Shown: positions 1 through 8,534 of the stretch, piece by piece | Layout of the letters: each line of letters starts with the position of its first letter | Numbering within the stretch: the first letter of the stretch is position 1 | Source: a bacterium | GTDB taxonomy: Bacteria; Patescibacteriota; Saccharimonadia; Saccharimonadales; Saccharimonadaceae | Reading direction: 5' to 3' | Length of the DNA: 60,453 nucleotides | Assembly: GCA_030431855.1 (NCBI GenBank) | Contig: JAUIII010000003.1 | Coordinates: 1-60,453 of the forward strand | The notes under the pieces: model-generated | Seen by the model: the letters and a program-made list of their open reading frames with translations, nothing else | What the model was told of the DNA's origin: nothing | Databases searched by the model: none | Translations under genes and position numbers: made by a program

Positions 1-2
1 TG

Positions 3-119
3 AAATCACAAGATCAACCAAAGCGTATGCCACGCTATCTAGAGCAGAAGAAACACATGATGCAGCGCGGTGCGCCCAAGGGTTCACAGTTCTTCGACGG
101 AACCTGCGTCCCTATCTAG
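3..119 (+). CDS. 3' end of a gene that starts left of the window (product unknown)
   Basis: An open frame enters from the left edge and ends at TAG 117-119. The 38 visible residues are basic and end in GSQFFDGTCVPI. I do not recognise the family. The stop overlaps the valS stop tail to tail by four bases, the same tight convergent arrangement seen elsewhere in this window (for example pyrG with its neighbour), which makes a real gene end plausible. A chance open stretch cannot be excluded because only 117 nt are visible. Confidence 0.4.
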   Translation, partial: KSQDQPKRMPRYLEQKKHMMQRGAPKGSQFFDGTCVPI

Positions 120-2674
120 TTGCCAATTACTTCAAGTTCGTTTTCAAGCCGTTGGATCAATGCTTCGGTTTCAGCTAGCTCTTGCTGCGATGCTTCCACC
201 AAATGAGCAGGCGCTTTCTCGACGTACGACTTGTTCTCAAGCCGGCCTCTCAGTGCTTTCATGCGTTGCTTGGTTTCGGCCAATCGCACTTCTAGGTTGG
301 TTTGGTGTTCGTATAGCGTCGCCTCGTCGATAAGCAGCCATGCCTCACGACCAGATGCGGCCAGGCGAAGGCCAGATGGCGTATCAGTTGCTTCCACTTT
401 TTCTAAGCGCGCAAGATGGCGAATCAGGGCTGCGTTGTCTGCTACTAAGCTATCTACGCCGTAGCCAACAGAGTACTTCTTGCCAGCGGGTAGATCAGTA
501 ACAACGAAGCGAATTTCACTGACAAGTGCTTGCAAGCGCTCGAATTCGCTGGCAGCAATTTCATCGAAGTCTGGCACCTTTGGCCAGCTACTTGCAATCA
601 CCATGCTGCCCTGTTTGTACCACGGTAGCGTCTGCCAGATAGTTTCTGTGACAAATGGCGCGAATGGATGGGTTAAACGCAATGTAGTGTCGAGTACCCA
701 CGCGAGCATATCAGGGTTTTGCTGTTTTTTACTGGCTTCGATATACCAGTCAGCTACGCTACTCCACACCGTGTGATACACGGTTTCAGAGGCTTCTGCG
801 AAACGATAATCTGCTAGCAATGACTCAATTGTTTCTGCGGCAGTAGATAATTCGCGCATTATCCAATGGTCGGCCAAGGTCTGCGGAGTAGCTGTACGCA
901 TGTGGTAGTTTTCGCCCAGAACCCCTTCGATATAGCGGGCAATATTCCATAATTTATTGCAGAAATTGCGCCCAGCTACGACTTTACTGGTTGCAAAGGC
1001 CTGATTTTGGCCTGCACTACGAGACGCAACGAGTCCGAGCCTGAGTGCATCGGAACCATATTCGGCCAACGCTTCCATCGGGTTCACGACATTCCCCTTA
1101 CTTTTCGACATTTTCTGACCGTGCTCATCGAGTACGAGCCCATGCAGATACACGTCTTTGAACGGTACTTGGCCGGTTACTTTCAGGCCTAGCATTATCA
1201 TGCGCGATACCCATTGGTACAAGATGTCGTGCCCTGTTTCCATGACGCTCAGCGGGTAGTATTTTGCTAACTCGCCACCATCAAGTGCGCCCGTGGTGAT
1301 GAATGGCCACTGACCACTCGAAAACCAGGTATCAAAGGTGTCTTCCTCGCGACGATAGGTTTTTCCATCGACTTCAATGTGCTCTTCATCAACCCGTTCA
1401 TCAAAAATCCAGTCGCTTGGGTCGTTCACGTTTTGGAATGCAGGAATAGGAATACCCCAAGCAATCTGTCGTGACAGGTTCCAGTCACGGATATTCTTGT
1501 AATAGCGGATGACATCGTGCTTTTTTGTATCGGGCACAAAGCGAACCTCGTCGTTTTCAATCGCTTCTATGGCACGCTCGGCGAGGGGCTGCATCTTTAT
1601 AAACCACTGGTCTTTTACTAGAGGTTGAATGACGCTGCCGCACTTGTAGCAGTGACCAACGGCATGTTCGATATCAGATTCTCCCCTACGCAACTCTTGT
1701 GCATCAAGCGCGGCAAGCACTCGCTTGCGGGCTTCGTCAATCGCTAGGCCTTCAAATTGTTGCGGTACGTTTATCATGCGGCCATCAAAGTCAATAACCT
1801 GTAGCTCCTCAAGCTGGTGCCGTTTGCCTATTTCGAAATCATTCGGATCGTGCGAAGGAGTTATTTTGACCGCACCAGTACCGAAGTCTTTGTCTACGTA
1901 CTCATCGGCGATGATAGGTATTTCCCTATCGGTCAGGGGTAGCAGAACATGTGAGCCAATGAGGTGTTTGTAACGTTCATCGTCGGGATGAACAGCTACG
2001 GCGGTATCGCCCAGCATTGTTTCAGGACGAGTGGTCGCGACCACAATTTCATCAACCTTATCGAGGGTTGGGTACGCGATTTTATATAGCTTCCCCTTTT
2101 CGTTTTTATGCTCTACCTCTATATCGGCAAAACTCGTTTGGTGGGTGGTACAGTAGTTAACTATACGCTCACCTCTGTACACAAGCCCTTCATCCCATAA
2201 TTGTTTGAAGGTTTGGTATGTGCGATTTATCACCTTTTCATCGAGAGTAAATACCAAATCGTCCCAGCTCGCGCTGGCGCCGAGTGCGCGCAGTTGTAGC
2301 TCCATGTTGCCGCGTTGTTGGTCGACGAAATTCCATACCTGGCTATACAGCTGTTCACGCGAAAAATCGAATCGACTCTTGCCTGCTTTTTGTAGTTCCC
2401 TTTCGTATACGACCCATGTTTCAAAGCCGGCATGGTCGGCGCCTGGAATGTAAACGACGTCCCTCCCCTTCATTCGGTAGAAGCGTACGAGGATGTCTTC
2501 GAGTACGGCCATAAGTGCATGCCCGATGTGCAGATTGCCATTGGCGTTAGGTGGCGGCATGATGATGCTGTACGGTTCACCCTCACCACGTGGTTTAAAT
2601 GCACCAGAAGTCTCCCACAGCGCGTAAATAGTCGGTTCGTAGTTGTTTGGTTCGTATGTTTTCGGTAAATTCAT
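116..2674 (-). CDS. valS: valyl-tRNA synthetase
   Basis: ValRS charges tRNA-Val with valine in the cytoplasm. The class I signature NLHIGHAL lies near the N-terminus, the editing (CP1) domain follows, and KMSKSKGNVV marks the second ATP-binding loop. The C-terminal ~60 residues form the usual ValRS charged coiled-coil arm. Length is 852 aa, normal for the shorter bacterial form. The frame can be read 10 codons further upstream to a TTG, but ATG 2674 (MNLPKTYEPN) is the family-like start. The probable promoter is an extended -10 (tgcTATACT on the minus strand, near 2733-2738), giving a leader of about 50 nt that contains a perfect 12-bp palindrome. There is no clear Shine-Dalgarno. The promoter region is shared with the divergent femX gene. 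Confidence 0.97.
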   Translation of the reverse strand: MNLPKTYEPNNYEPTIYALWETSGAFKPRGEGEPYSIIMPPPNANGNLHIGHALMAVLEDILVRFYRMKGRDVVYIPGADHAGFETWVVYERELQKAGKSRFDFSREQLYSQVWNFVDQQRGNMELQLRALGASASWDDLVFTLDEKVINRTYQTFKQLWDEGLVYRGERIVNYCTTHQTSFADIEVEHKNEKGKLYKIAYPTLDKVDEIVVATTRPETMLGDTAVAVHPDDERYKHLIGSHVLLPLTDREIPIIADEYVDKDFGTGAVKITPSHDPNDFEIGKRHQLEELQVIDFDGRMINVPQQFEGLAIDEARKRVLAALDAQELRRGESDIEHAVGHCYKCGSVIQPLVKDQWFIKMQPLAERAIEAIENDEVRFVPDTKKHDVIRYYKNIRDWNLSRQIAWGIPIPAFQNVNDPSDWIFDERVDEEHIEVDGKTYRREEDTFDTWFSSGQWPFITTGALDGGELAKYYPLSVMETGHDILYQWVSRMIMLGLKVTGQVPFKDVYLHGLVLDEHGQKMSKSKGNVVNPMEALAEYGSDALRLGLVASRSAGQNQAFATSKVVAGRNFCNKLWNIARYIEGVLGENYHMRTATPQTLADHWIMRELSTAAETIESLLADYRFAEASETVYHTVWSSVADWYIEASKKQQNPDMLAWVLDTTLRLTHPFAPFVTETIWQTLPWYKQGSMVIASSWPKVPDFDEIAASEFERLQALVSEIRFVVTDLPAGKKYSVGYGVDSLVADNAALIRHLARLEKVEATDTPSGLRLAASGREAWLLIDEATLYEHQTNLEVRLAETKQRMKALRGRLENKSYVEKAPAHLVEASQQELAETEALIQRLENELEVIGN

Positions 2675-2686
2675 TGTACTGAAACT

Positions 2687-2698
2687 TTTCACGTGAAA
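2687..2698. promoter_or_regulatory. perfect 12-bp palindrome in the valS leader
   Basis: TTTCACGTGAAA is a perfect palindrome lying 13 nt upstream of the valS ATG, inside the predicted leader. It could be an operator or a small RNA hairpin. No regulator is identified in the window. Confidence 0.35.
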
Positions 2699-2762
2699 CG
2701 TCAAATCTGACCTCTAATAGTATCTCTTGTAGTATAGCATATCAGACAGCGGTGGCATCTTG

Positions 2763-2768
2763 TATAAT
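2763..2768 (+). promoter_or_regulatory. -10 box of a leaderless promoter (femX)
   Basis: TATAAT preceded by TG is followed by exactly 7 nt and then ATG 2776. The transcript should therefore begin at or next to the A of the start codon. This is the type case of a pattern seen at about 20 genes in the window. Confidence 0.7.
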
Positions 2769-2775
2769 AGAGACA

Positions 2776-3762
2776 ATGATACAAACTCGTGTAATAAGTG
2801 ATGCCGCGGCCTGGGATGAGCTGGTAGCTACAAATGATGGGCACCCACTGCAACTGTGGGGGTGGGGAGAGGTAAAAGCAGCAGGGAACTGGCGCGCTAA
2901 TCGCATCGCAGTGTATGAAGACGACAAGCTGCTAGGTGCGGCCCAAGTATTGATACGTAACTTGCCAATGCCTTTTACAGCGCTAGCATACGTGCCGCGT
3001 GGTCCGATAGTTGCTGTGCAGGGAAGGGAAACTGACATTCTGAGCGCGCTCGTTGAGCACGCACGTTCACTCGGGGCGGTTTCGCTACGTATTGAGCCAG
3101 ATGAAAAAGAGTTCTCGGTACCAGGCAAGTGGCGCAAGGTGGGCAACACGATTCTACTGCCGCACACCGCCACTGTTGATCTTACTCGAAGTGAGGACGA
3201 TATTTTGTCGGATATTGCAGGCAAACGACGCTACGATATTCGAAAATCATCGAAGAATGCCGAATTTAAAGAGGTGAGTCGTGAGCAGATTGACGCAGTG
3301 TTGGCTGTATATCATCACACGGCCAGCCGGGCAGGGTTTGCACTACACGACGACGCGTACTACACGGCAATCGCCGACGAACTGGGCGAACATTCACGAA
3401 TTGTCGGAGCATTTACTGCTGAGGGTGAGCTACTTGCGTTTACGTGGTTAGCTGCAACACCACGAGTGGCTTTTGAGCTATACAGTGGTATCACGGATGA
3501 AGGACAACGCTTGCGTGTGAATTATGGCTTGAAATGGTGGGCAATCACCACGATGAAGCGTGATGGGGTGAAAACGTATGATTTCAACGGGTTGCTAAAC
3601 GATGGCATCAGTGACTTCAAGCGAGCGTTCATAAAAGAAGATACTCATCTGGCTGGTAGCTTTGAATATCCGCTGAGTATCTGGTACCCTCTGTGGCAGC
3701 ACGGGTTGCCGACTATGAAGCGGGTGGCGCAATCTCTACGGCGCCTGCTCGGAAAACAGTAA
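2776..3762 (+). CDS. FemAB/FemX-like aminoacyltransferase (GNAT fold)
   Basis: FemX-type enzymes use aminoacyl-tRNA to add amino acids to the peptidoglycan stem peptide, acting at the cytoplasmic face on lipid II or a precursor. The 328-aa protein has the duplicated GNAT layout: a first half ending near GPIVAVQGRETDILSALVEH, then the typical 'DLTRSEDDILSDIAGKRRYDIRK' type segment in which basic residues precede the second lobe, and a C-terminal YDFNGLLNDGISDFKRAF motif typical of the family. ATG 2776 is chosen because TATAAT sits 7 nt upstream (leaderless); the frame is open further upstream. The 3' end overlaps tsaC tail to tail by 50 bp. A second FemX gene lies at 10121-11146, so two different bridge-forming steps are possible. 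The substrate is not deducible. Confidence 0.85.
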   Translation: MIQTRVISDAAAWDELVATNDGHPLQLWGWGEVKAAGNWRANRIAVYEDDKLLGAAQVLIRNLPMPFTALAYVPRGPIVAVQGRETDILSALVEHARSLGAVSLRIEPDEKEFSVPGKWRKVGNTILLPHTATVDLTRSEDDILSDIAGKRRYDIRKSSKNAEFKEVSREQIDAVLAVYHHTASRAGFALHDDAYYTAIADELGEHSRIVGAFTAEGELLAFTWLAATPRVAFELYSGITDEGQRLRVNYGLKWWAITTMKRDGVKTYDFNGLLNDGISDFKRAFIKEDTHLAGSFEYPLSIWYPLWQHGLPTMKRVAQSLRRLLGKQ

Positions 3763-4303
3763 TGTCACCATTTGGCTGCACGCCTATGATGGTAGACGCA
3801 GCCTGACCGGATAAATCTCCGCCATCGACATAGAATTCGATTCCGTCACCGAAGTATTCTTTTGCCATGGCAACAGTAGTAGAAGTGGGTGCGCCTGGGG
3901 CATTGGCGCTGGTGGTCATCAGGGGGCCTGTTTTTCCGAGCAAGGCTAATAGTGCTGGCGAGTCAGGAATGCGAACCGGTAAGCTTGTCCGGTCTTGCTT
4001 GAGATATTTCGGAACGTTACTCGCATCGATTACCACGCTAACAGCATTTGGCCAATAGCGAGAGGCAACGCTTAGCTCTGCTTGCGGAAATCCCAACTTT
4101 TGTAGCTGCTCTGTTGAAGCGGCGATAATGGTACCCGGTTGGCTAGCGCGGCGCTTTACGCTATACATGCGGTGTACGGCGGCTTCGTTTTGAGCAATGG
4201 CAACAAGACCGTAGACCGTATCAGTAGGGATGACACCAATAGAGCCGTCTAGCAGCAGAGCTGATACAGCTTCCGACTGAAGTGAATCAAGAGTTTGTGT
4301 CAT
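3713..4303 (-). CDS. tsaC: threonylcarbamoyl-AMP synthase (Sua5/YciO/YrdC)
   Basis: TsaC makes threonylcarbamoyl-AMP from threonine, bicarbonate and ATP, the first step of t6A37 tRNA modification. The protein (196 aa) starts with the YrdC core: GVIPTDTVYGL, then KRRASQPGTII, LPVRIPDSP and TTSANAPGAP, all family landmarks. It has no Sua5 C-terminal domain, so it is the short YrdC type. Its ATG follows the tsaD stop after a single base (TAA-G-ATG), so it is translated from the tsaD transcript and probably coupled. The 3' end runs 50 bp into the end of the convergent femX gene. Confidence 0.95.
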   Translation of the reverse strand: MTQTLDSLQSEAVSALLLDGSIGVIPTDTVYGLVAIAQNEAAVHRMYSVKRRASQPGTIIAASTEQLQKLGFPQAELSVASRYWPNAVSVVIDASNVPKYLKQDRTSLPVRIPDSPALLALLGKTGPLMTTSANAPGAPTSTTVAMAKEYFGDGIEFYVDGGDLSGQAASTIIGVQPNGDITVFRAGAVEIAPPAS

Positions 4304-4304
4304 C

Positions 4305-5393
4305 TTAAGTCGTCGCTCCCCAAGCCGTTTCGTTCATCGAAAGCGTTGGTTTAACTTCTAGGTCATCGGGGTTGGTAGGTGCAACCACCTGTGCTTGATA
4401 GTACCCAAGTGTTGCTATCATGGCGCCGTTGTCTGTGCACAGCTGAATGGGCGCGTAATCAATAGTGATTGGGAGTGCCTGGGAAAGTTGCTCGCGCAAG
4501 TCCGTATTTGCCGCAACGCCGCCTGCAATCACTACGCTTGCGGGTTTGAACTCCTCGTAGGCTTTTAGCGTGGCACGAACGAGCGTTGAATTGGCAGTGT
4601 ATTGGAAACTCGCGGCAAAGTTTGCCTGCTGAACGTCGTCTAGACGCGCTGCAAGCTCGAATGACGGAAAAGTGTGGTCAACACCCACTTCACGCTGTAC
4701 TGCCCGTAGGACGGCTGTCTTAAGGCCTGAGAAGCTAAAACTATATGGGTCCTGGAGTCGAGCTCGGGGGAATTGATATGCGTTTGGGTCACCAGTCAGG
4801 GCAGCCTTGGCGATACTGGGGCCGCCTGGATAGGGAAGGCCAAGAATTTTGGCGACCTTATCGTACGCCTCGCCCACGGCGTCATCGAGTGTTTCGCCGA
4901 GCAAATGGTACTTGCCGTGATCTTCGAACATTACCAATTGCGAGTGTAGCCCACTAACGGCGAGTGCAAGCATAGGAAATTGTGGCGCCGCCTTTGGTAG
5001 AGAATAGGATATATTGTCTGACTTTTCGGTAATAAAATTGGCGTAGATATGGCCTTCGACATGATGGACAGGATAGAGTGGTTTGTCGTGTAATTTCGCA
5101 AGGGTGGCAGCTGCGAGGCAGCCAACAAGCAGCGAGCCAATCAGCCCTGGTGCGTTGGCAACAGCAATAGCGTCAATATCATCCCAATCGACGTTCGCTT
5201 GCTGCATTGCCTGGCGAATAACGGGGTTGATAACCTCGATATGGCTGCGTGCAGCAACCTCTGGAACTACGCCACCGTATTCGGCATGGATGTCAACTTG
5301 TGACTGCACGACACTAGACAACAACTCGCGGCCATCTCTTACGATGGCTGCGGCGGTTTCATCACAGCTACTTTCAATACCGAGTACTATCAT
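4305..5393 (-). CDS. tsaD: tRNA N6-adenosine threonylcarbamoyltransferase
   Basis: TsaD transfers the threonylcarbamoyl group to A37 of ANN-decoding tRNAs. The 362-aa ASKHA-fold protein begins MIVLGIESSCDETA. The metal-binding HxxxH is visible as HHVEGH, and AVSGLHSQLV, GGPSIA and IAGGVAANTDLR are family motifs. It forms a two-gene unit with tsaC, together covering both catalytic steps of t6A synthesis. On the minus strand TATACT precedes the ATG by 8 nt, so the mRNA is probably leaderless. The promoter region of only 70 bp is shared with the divergent Mur-ligase-like gene, which also has a leaderless-type start. Confidence 0.97.
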   Translation of the reverse strand: MIVLGIESSCDETAAAIVRDGRELLSSVVQSQVDIHAEYGGVVPEVAARSHIEVINPVIRQAMQQANVDWDDIDAIAVANAPGLIGSLLVGCLAAATLAKLHDKPLYPVHHVEGHIYANFITEKSDNISYSLPKAAPQFPMLALAVSGLHSQLVMFEDHGKYHLLGETLDDAVGEAYDKVAKILGLPYPGGPSIAKAALTGDPNAYQFPRARLQDPYSFSFSGLKTAVLRAVQREVGVDHTFPSFELAARLDDVQQANFAASFQYTANSTLVRATLKAYEEFKPASVVIAGGVAANTDLREQLSQALPITIDYAPIQLCTDNGAMIATLGYYQAQVVAPTNPDDLEVKPTLSMNETAWGATT

Positions 5394-5463
5394 TAGGTAC
5401 TAGTATACCACCTCTGGTAAAAAGTTTTGCCCATGCAGCCTAAGAGCGTGTAAAATAGAAACA

Positions 5464-6534
5464 ATGAGTGGAGCAAAAAAACTTTCAGCCAAACTCGCGG
5501 CGTCTCGGTATAGACACCCAGCTAAAAACCTGCGCGTGCTTACGATAGCTGGCCCGTATGGAAAAACCACGACGGCATTGCTGCTTGCCGAGATTCTGCA
5601 GGAAGCAGGACATAGCGTACTAACCCTTACGAATCGAGTGTGCAAGCTCAACGATCAAACGCTTGAGGTTGATTTTGTACCAAAAGCAGGCCCACTGCAG
5701 CGCTTGCTTGCTATTGGTCGTAAGAAAAAGGTCGACTTCGTTATCCTTGAAGTAAACCAAGCAGTGCTGGATAGTCATGTACTCAGTACTATTACGCTCG
5801 AAATGTCTATCATCACTGGCGATAGTTCAGAGGCGAACGCGCTCAGCGAACAGCCGGTTGCCTACACCGTAGTACCATCATCTCGCTCGAGCGAGAGCGC
5901 ACAGGTGGTGCCACACCAGGCAATTAGCTTTGGCGACGACGAACTGGCAGACGCTCGCATCAAAAATGTAAAACTGTACCAGAAGGGTACCGAAGTAAGC
6001 CTGGTAATCGACCATCATATTGATATGCCGCTAGCTACGCACCTTATTGGCCGTGCGAATGCATACAATGTGGCGGCAGCAGTCGCCGCTGCATACGTGC
6101 TATCTGTTGATACGAGCCGATTTGAGGAAGGCGTAGCTCGACTGGAATATGTACCCGGCAACTACGAGCACTTACCATTAGATCGTCTCTACGCAGTAGT
6201 CGTAGATGGTGCTCATATCCCTCGCTCGCTTGACTTGGTGGTGGCAGACGCCAAGAAGCTTACCAAGCGACGGCTGCTTGTAGTTGCCGATGAAAGCGTG
6301 ACCGAGCAGGGTTATGCGAAAGTACGACCACATGCGAGTGGCTTTATTGCCGTTGGTGCACATGATGGCCCAGGTATTAAGGGCGCAAGTGACAACAAGG
6401 TAGCTGCTGAAGTAACTTTGCGTGGCGCTAAGCAAGAAGACACTGTATTATTTTTAGGCAAACAGTACGCCTCGCAGGATAGTGAAAATCTCAGCGTGGC
6501 ACAGCGTATGGTAGAGGCCACCAGTGAGCAGTAA
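5464..6534 (+). CDS. Mur-ligase-like protein (MurE paralogue, possibly non-canonical)
   Basis: The 356-aa protein resembles the central ATP-binding and C-terminal domains of a Mur ligase without the N-terminal UDP-sugar domain. A P-loop reads GPYGKTTT (canonical GTNGKTTT) at about residue 31, GRANAYNVAAAVAAAY matches the domain junction, and DGAHIPRSLDLVV matches the AHTPDSFE region of the neighbouring murE. The usual catalytic Glu context (ETTSH in the neighbour) reads ILEVNQAVL here. It overlaps murE by 11 bp (murE starts at GTG 6524), so the two are co-translated. It may be a divergent ligase, or a partner subunit of the adjacent MurE. TAAAAT lies 7 nt before ATG 5464, a leaderless start. 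Confidence 0.75.
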   Translation: MSGAKKLSAKLAASRYRHPAKNLRVLTIAGPYGKTTTALLLAEILQEAGHSVLTLTNRVCKLNDQTLEVDFVPKAGPLQRLLAIGRKKKVDFVILEVNQAVLDSHVLSTITLEMSIITGDSSEANALSEQPVAYTVVPSSRSSESAQVVPHQAISFGDDELADARIKNVKLYQKGTEVSLVIDHHIDMPLATHLIGRANAYNVAAAVAAAYVLSVDTSRFEEGVARLEYVPGNYEHLPLDRLYAVVVDGAHIPRSLDLVVADAKKLTKRRLLVVADESVTEQGYAKVRPHASGFIAVGAHDGPGIKGASDNKVAAEVTLRGAKQEDTVLFLGKQYASQDSENLSVAQRMVEATSEQ

Positions 6535-7819
6535 AGTTCGTAGTGCCGTAAAAGCGTTGATACCTACTGCGCTATTTCGCCGTATCGAACCCTATGGCCA
6601 CCTGGTTGAATCAATGCTATGGGCGACCTACTACGGGTTTCCGGCTCGCAAGCTTCACGTGATTGGAGTAACAGGGACAAACGGCAAAACGACTACGAGT
6701 TACATGATTCACAATATGCTGGTAGAGGCTGGCTACAAATCTTCGCTGATGACGACGGTTGCAAATGGTGTCGGTACGGACATACAACCGCAAGTTGCAC
6801 ACATGACTACTGTATCGTCGCGTTTATTACAACAGCGATTGAAACAATTCACTCAGCAAGGCGCCGAGTGGCTAGTGCTCGAGACAACGTCACATTCACT
6901 AGCACAGTATCGAGTATGGGGCGTGCCCTACGAGGCGGCGGTGATTACCAACATTACGCACGAGCATCTGGATTACCACGGAACATTTGAAAATTATAAG
7001 GCGGCAAAACGAAAACTATTTACGCTGGCAGGAAAGCACGGAATGAAACTGGGTGTAGTAAACGCTGATGACCCAGAAAGCCGTGATTTTGCTGATGAAA
7101 CTGAACATCGTATCTCGTACGGCATAAAGGATGGTGACGCCCGGGCCACCGACGTAAAACTGCGACCAGACGGCAGTAGCTACACAGCACAGGTCGACGG
7201 TGCATCATACGACATTTCCTGTAATATCCCTGGTGAGTTCAACGTCTACAACAGTTTGGCAGCAGTTAGCCTGGGGTATAAGCTGGGGCTTGAAAAAGCA
7301 GCTATTGAAAACGGCATCGCTAGCCTAGCTGGGGTAGAGGGCCGAATGGACACGATAGACGAAGGACAAGCTTTTTCCGTGATTATCGACTTTGCTCATA
7401 CGCCCGATAGCTTCGAGCGGTTGCTTTCCGACTTACGAAAATCTACCAAAGGCAAGTTGGTGGTGATGTTTGGCAGTGCTGGCAGACGAGACGAGGCTAA
7501 ACGTTGGACGCAGGGTGAAATTGCGGGTAAATACGCGGACGAATTGGTGCTGACCGAAGAGGACGATCGCGATATCGATGGCAACTTGATACTTTCACAA
7601 ATCGCCGAAGGCGCCGAGCGCAGCGGCAAGATAAAAGACAAAGACATGTTTCTCGTGCTCGATAGGTCAGAGGCAATTCAGTTCGCTATTTCTCGTGTTT
7701 CAGACAAAGCCGACGCTGTAGTGCTGCTGGGCAAAGGCCACGAAAAAACCATCGAGCGTGCCGATGGTGAACATCCCTGGGATGAAGCTGGGGAAGTTCG
7801 TAAAGCAATTAAAGGGTAA
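6524..7819 (+). CDS. murE: UDP-N-acetylmuramoyl-tripeptide synthetase-type Mur ligase
   Basis: MurE-type ligases add the third residue (DAP or Lys) to UDP-MurNAc-Ala-Glu in the cytoplasm. The 431-aa protein has GVTGTNGKTTT (ATP loop), LETTSHSLAQYR, NITHEHLDYHGTFENY, the lysine region YKAAKRKLF (carbamylated Lys in the family) and DFAHTPDSFERLL. It is shorter than typical MurE (about 490 aa): the first 45 residues are not a full UDP-binding Rossmann domain. At the position of the DAP-recognising DNPR motif it reads TEEDDRDID, so the added amino acid cannot be assigned. The GTG start overlaps the upstream Mur-like gene by 11 bp, and a HAD phosphatase follows after 5 nt. Confidence 0.85.
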   Translation: MSSKVRSAVKALIPTALFRRIEPYGHLVESMLWATYYGFPARKLHVIGVTGTNGKTTTSYMIHNMLVEAGYKSSLMTTVANGVGTDIQPQVAHMTTVSSRLLQQRLKQFTQQGAEWLVLETTSHSLAQYRVWGVPYEAAVITNITHEHLDYHGTFENYKAAKRKLFTLAGKHGMKLGVVNADDPESRDFADETEHRISYGIKDGDARATDVKLRPDGSSYTAQVDGASYDISCNIPGEFNVYNSLAAVSLGYKLGLEKAAIENGIASLAGVEGRMDTIDEGQAFSVIIDFAHTPDSFERLLSDLRKSTKGKLVVMFGSAGRRDEAKRWTQGEIAGKYADELVLTEEDDRDIDGNLILSQIAEGAERSGKIKDKDMFLVLDRSEAIQFAISRVSDKADAVVLLGKGHEKTIERADGEHPWDEAGEVRKAIKG

Positions 7820-7824
7820 AGGCT

Positions 7825-8496
7825 ATGATAAAGCTCGTTGTGTTTGACTGGGACGACACGTTCACCCTTCATTCGCTAGCCGGCTACATGGCTTGCTACC
7901 AAGCCGCCCTGAAAGACGTCGGACAAGAGCGTGACTACGAGACAACTTATACATCTGCACGACGATTTTGGGGGCAACCTCACGAAGCTACACTGGCCGA
8001 CTTGTTGCAAGGGCACGAAGATTTGGTGCAACAAGCGTGCGATGCGTACGAAACACATCTTTTTGGCGGTACGTATGTTGAAAAACTGGATATTGTTCAG
8101 GGTTCGGCGGAATTTATCGAACATTTGAAGACAAAGTATACGCTTGCTATCTGCACCGGAGCACACCCAAAGATATTAAAAGACGCGATGAATCGGTTTG
8201 GCATACCTGATGTATTTACGGCTATCGTTAGTAGTTACGAATTGCACGATCCACGCCTGGCAAAACCACACTCGCACATGCTCGAAGAAGTAATGAAGCG
8301 GTGTGACGCGTTGCCGGCACACACGATTATGGTAGGCGACGGTGATAATGACGTGGAGATGGCAAAAAACGCAGGCGTCGAGCCCGTTGTCGTGCTCACC
8401 GGCCACTTGTCTGAAGCCGAAGCGCACAATATGGGCGTGCGATACGTAGTTTCGGATATAACGAAGCTCGAGAGTGTTTTAAGTAAGCATGGCTAG
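7825..8496 (+). CDS. HAD-superfamily phosphatase
   Basis: The 223-aa protein has the HAD layout: nucleophile motif FDWDDT near residue 7, an alpha-helical cap, the ICTGAH region with the motif II Ser/Thr, and a C-terminal GDGDNDVEMAKNAG acidic motif. It is of the phosphoglycolate-phosphatase-like type (subfamily IA) and would hydrolyse a small phosphorylated metabolite. The substrate cannot be read from sequence. It starts 5 nt after murE, so it belongs to the Mur-ligase operon; a role in phosphosugar or nucleotide recycling near cell-wall synthesis is only an inference. Confidence 0.85.
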   Translation: MIKLVVFDWDDTFTLHSLAGYMACYQAALKDVGQERDYETTYTSARRFWGQPHEATLADLLQGHEDLVQQACDAYETHLFGGTYVEKLDIVQGSAEFIEHLKTKYTLAICTGAHPKILKDAMNRFGIPDVFTAIVSSYELHDPRLAKPHSHMLEEVMKRCDALPAHTIMVGDGDNDVEMAKNAGVEPVVVLTGHLSEAEAHNMGVRYVVSDITKLESVLSKHG

Positions 8497-8505
8497 ATAA
8501 GAGTT

Positions 8506-8525
8506 ACGTCTTGCGGGTAAGACGT
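8506..8525. terminator. hairpin between convergent genes
   Basis: ACGTCTT and AAGACGT form a 7-bp stem around a 6-nt loop, between the ends of the HAD gene (+) and the GNAT gene (-). No T-run follows on either strand, so it is a weak terminator candidate. Confidence 0.35.
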
Positions 8526-8534
8526 GCTGGAGCG

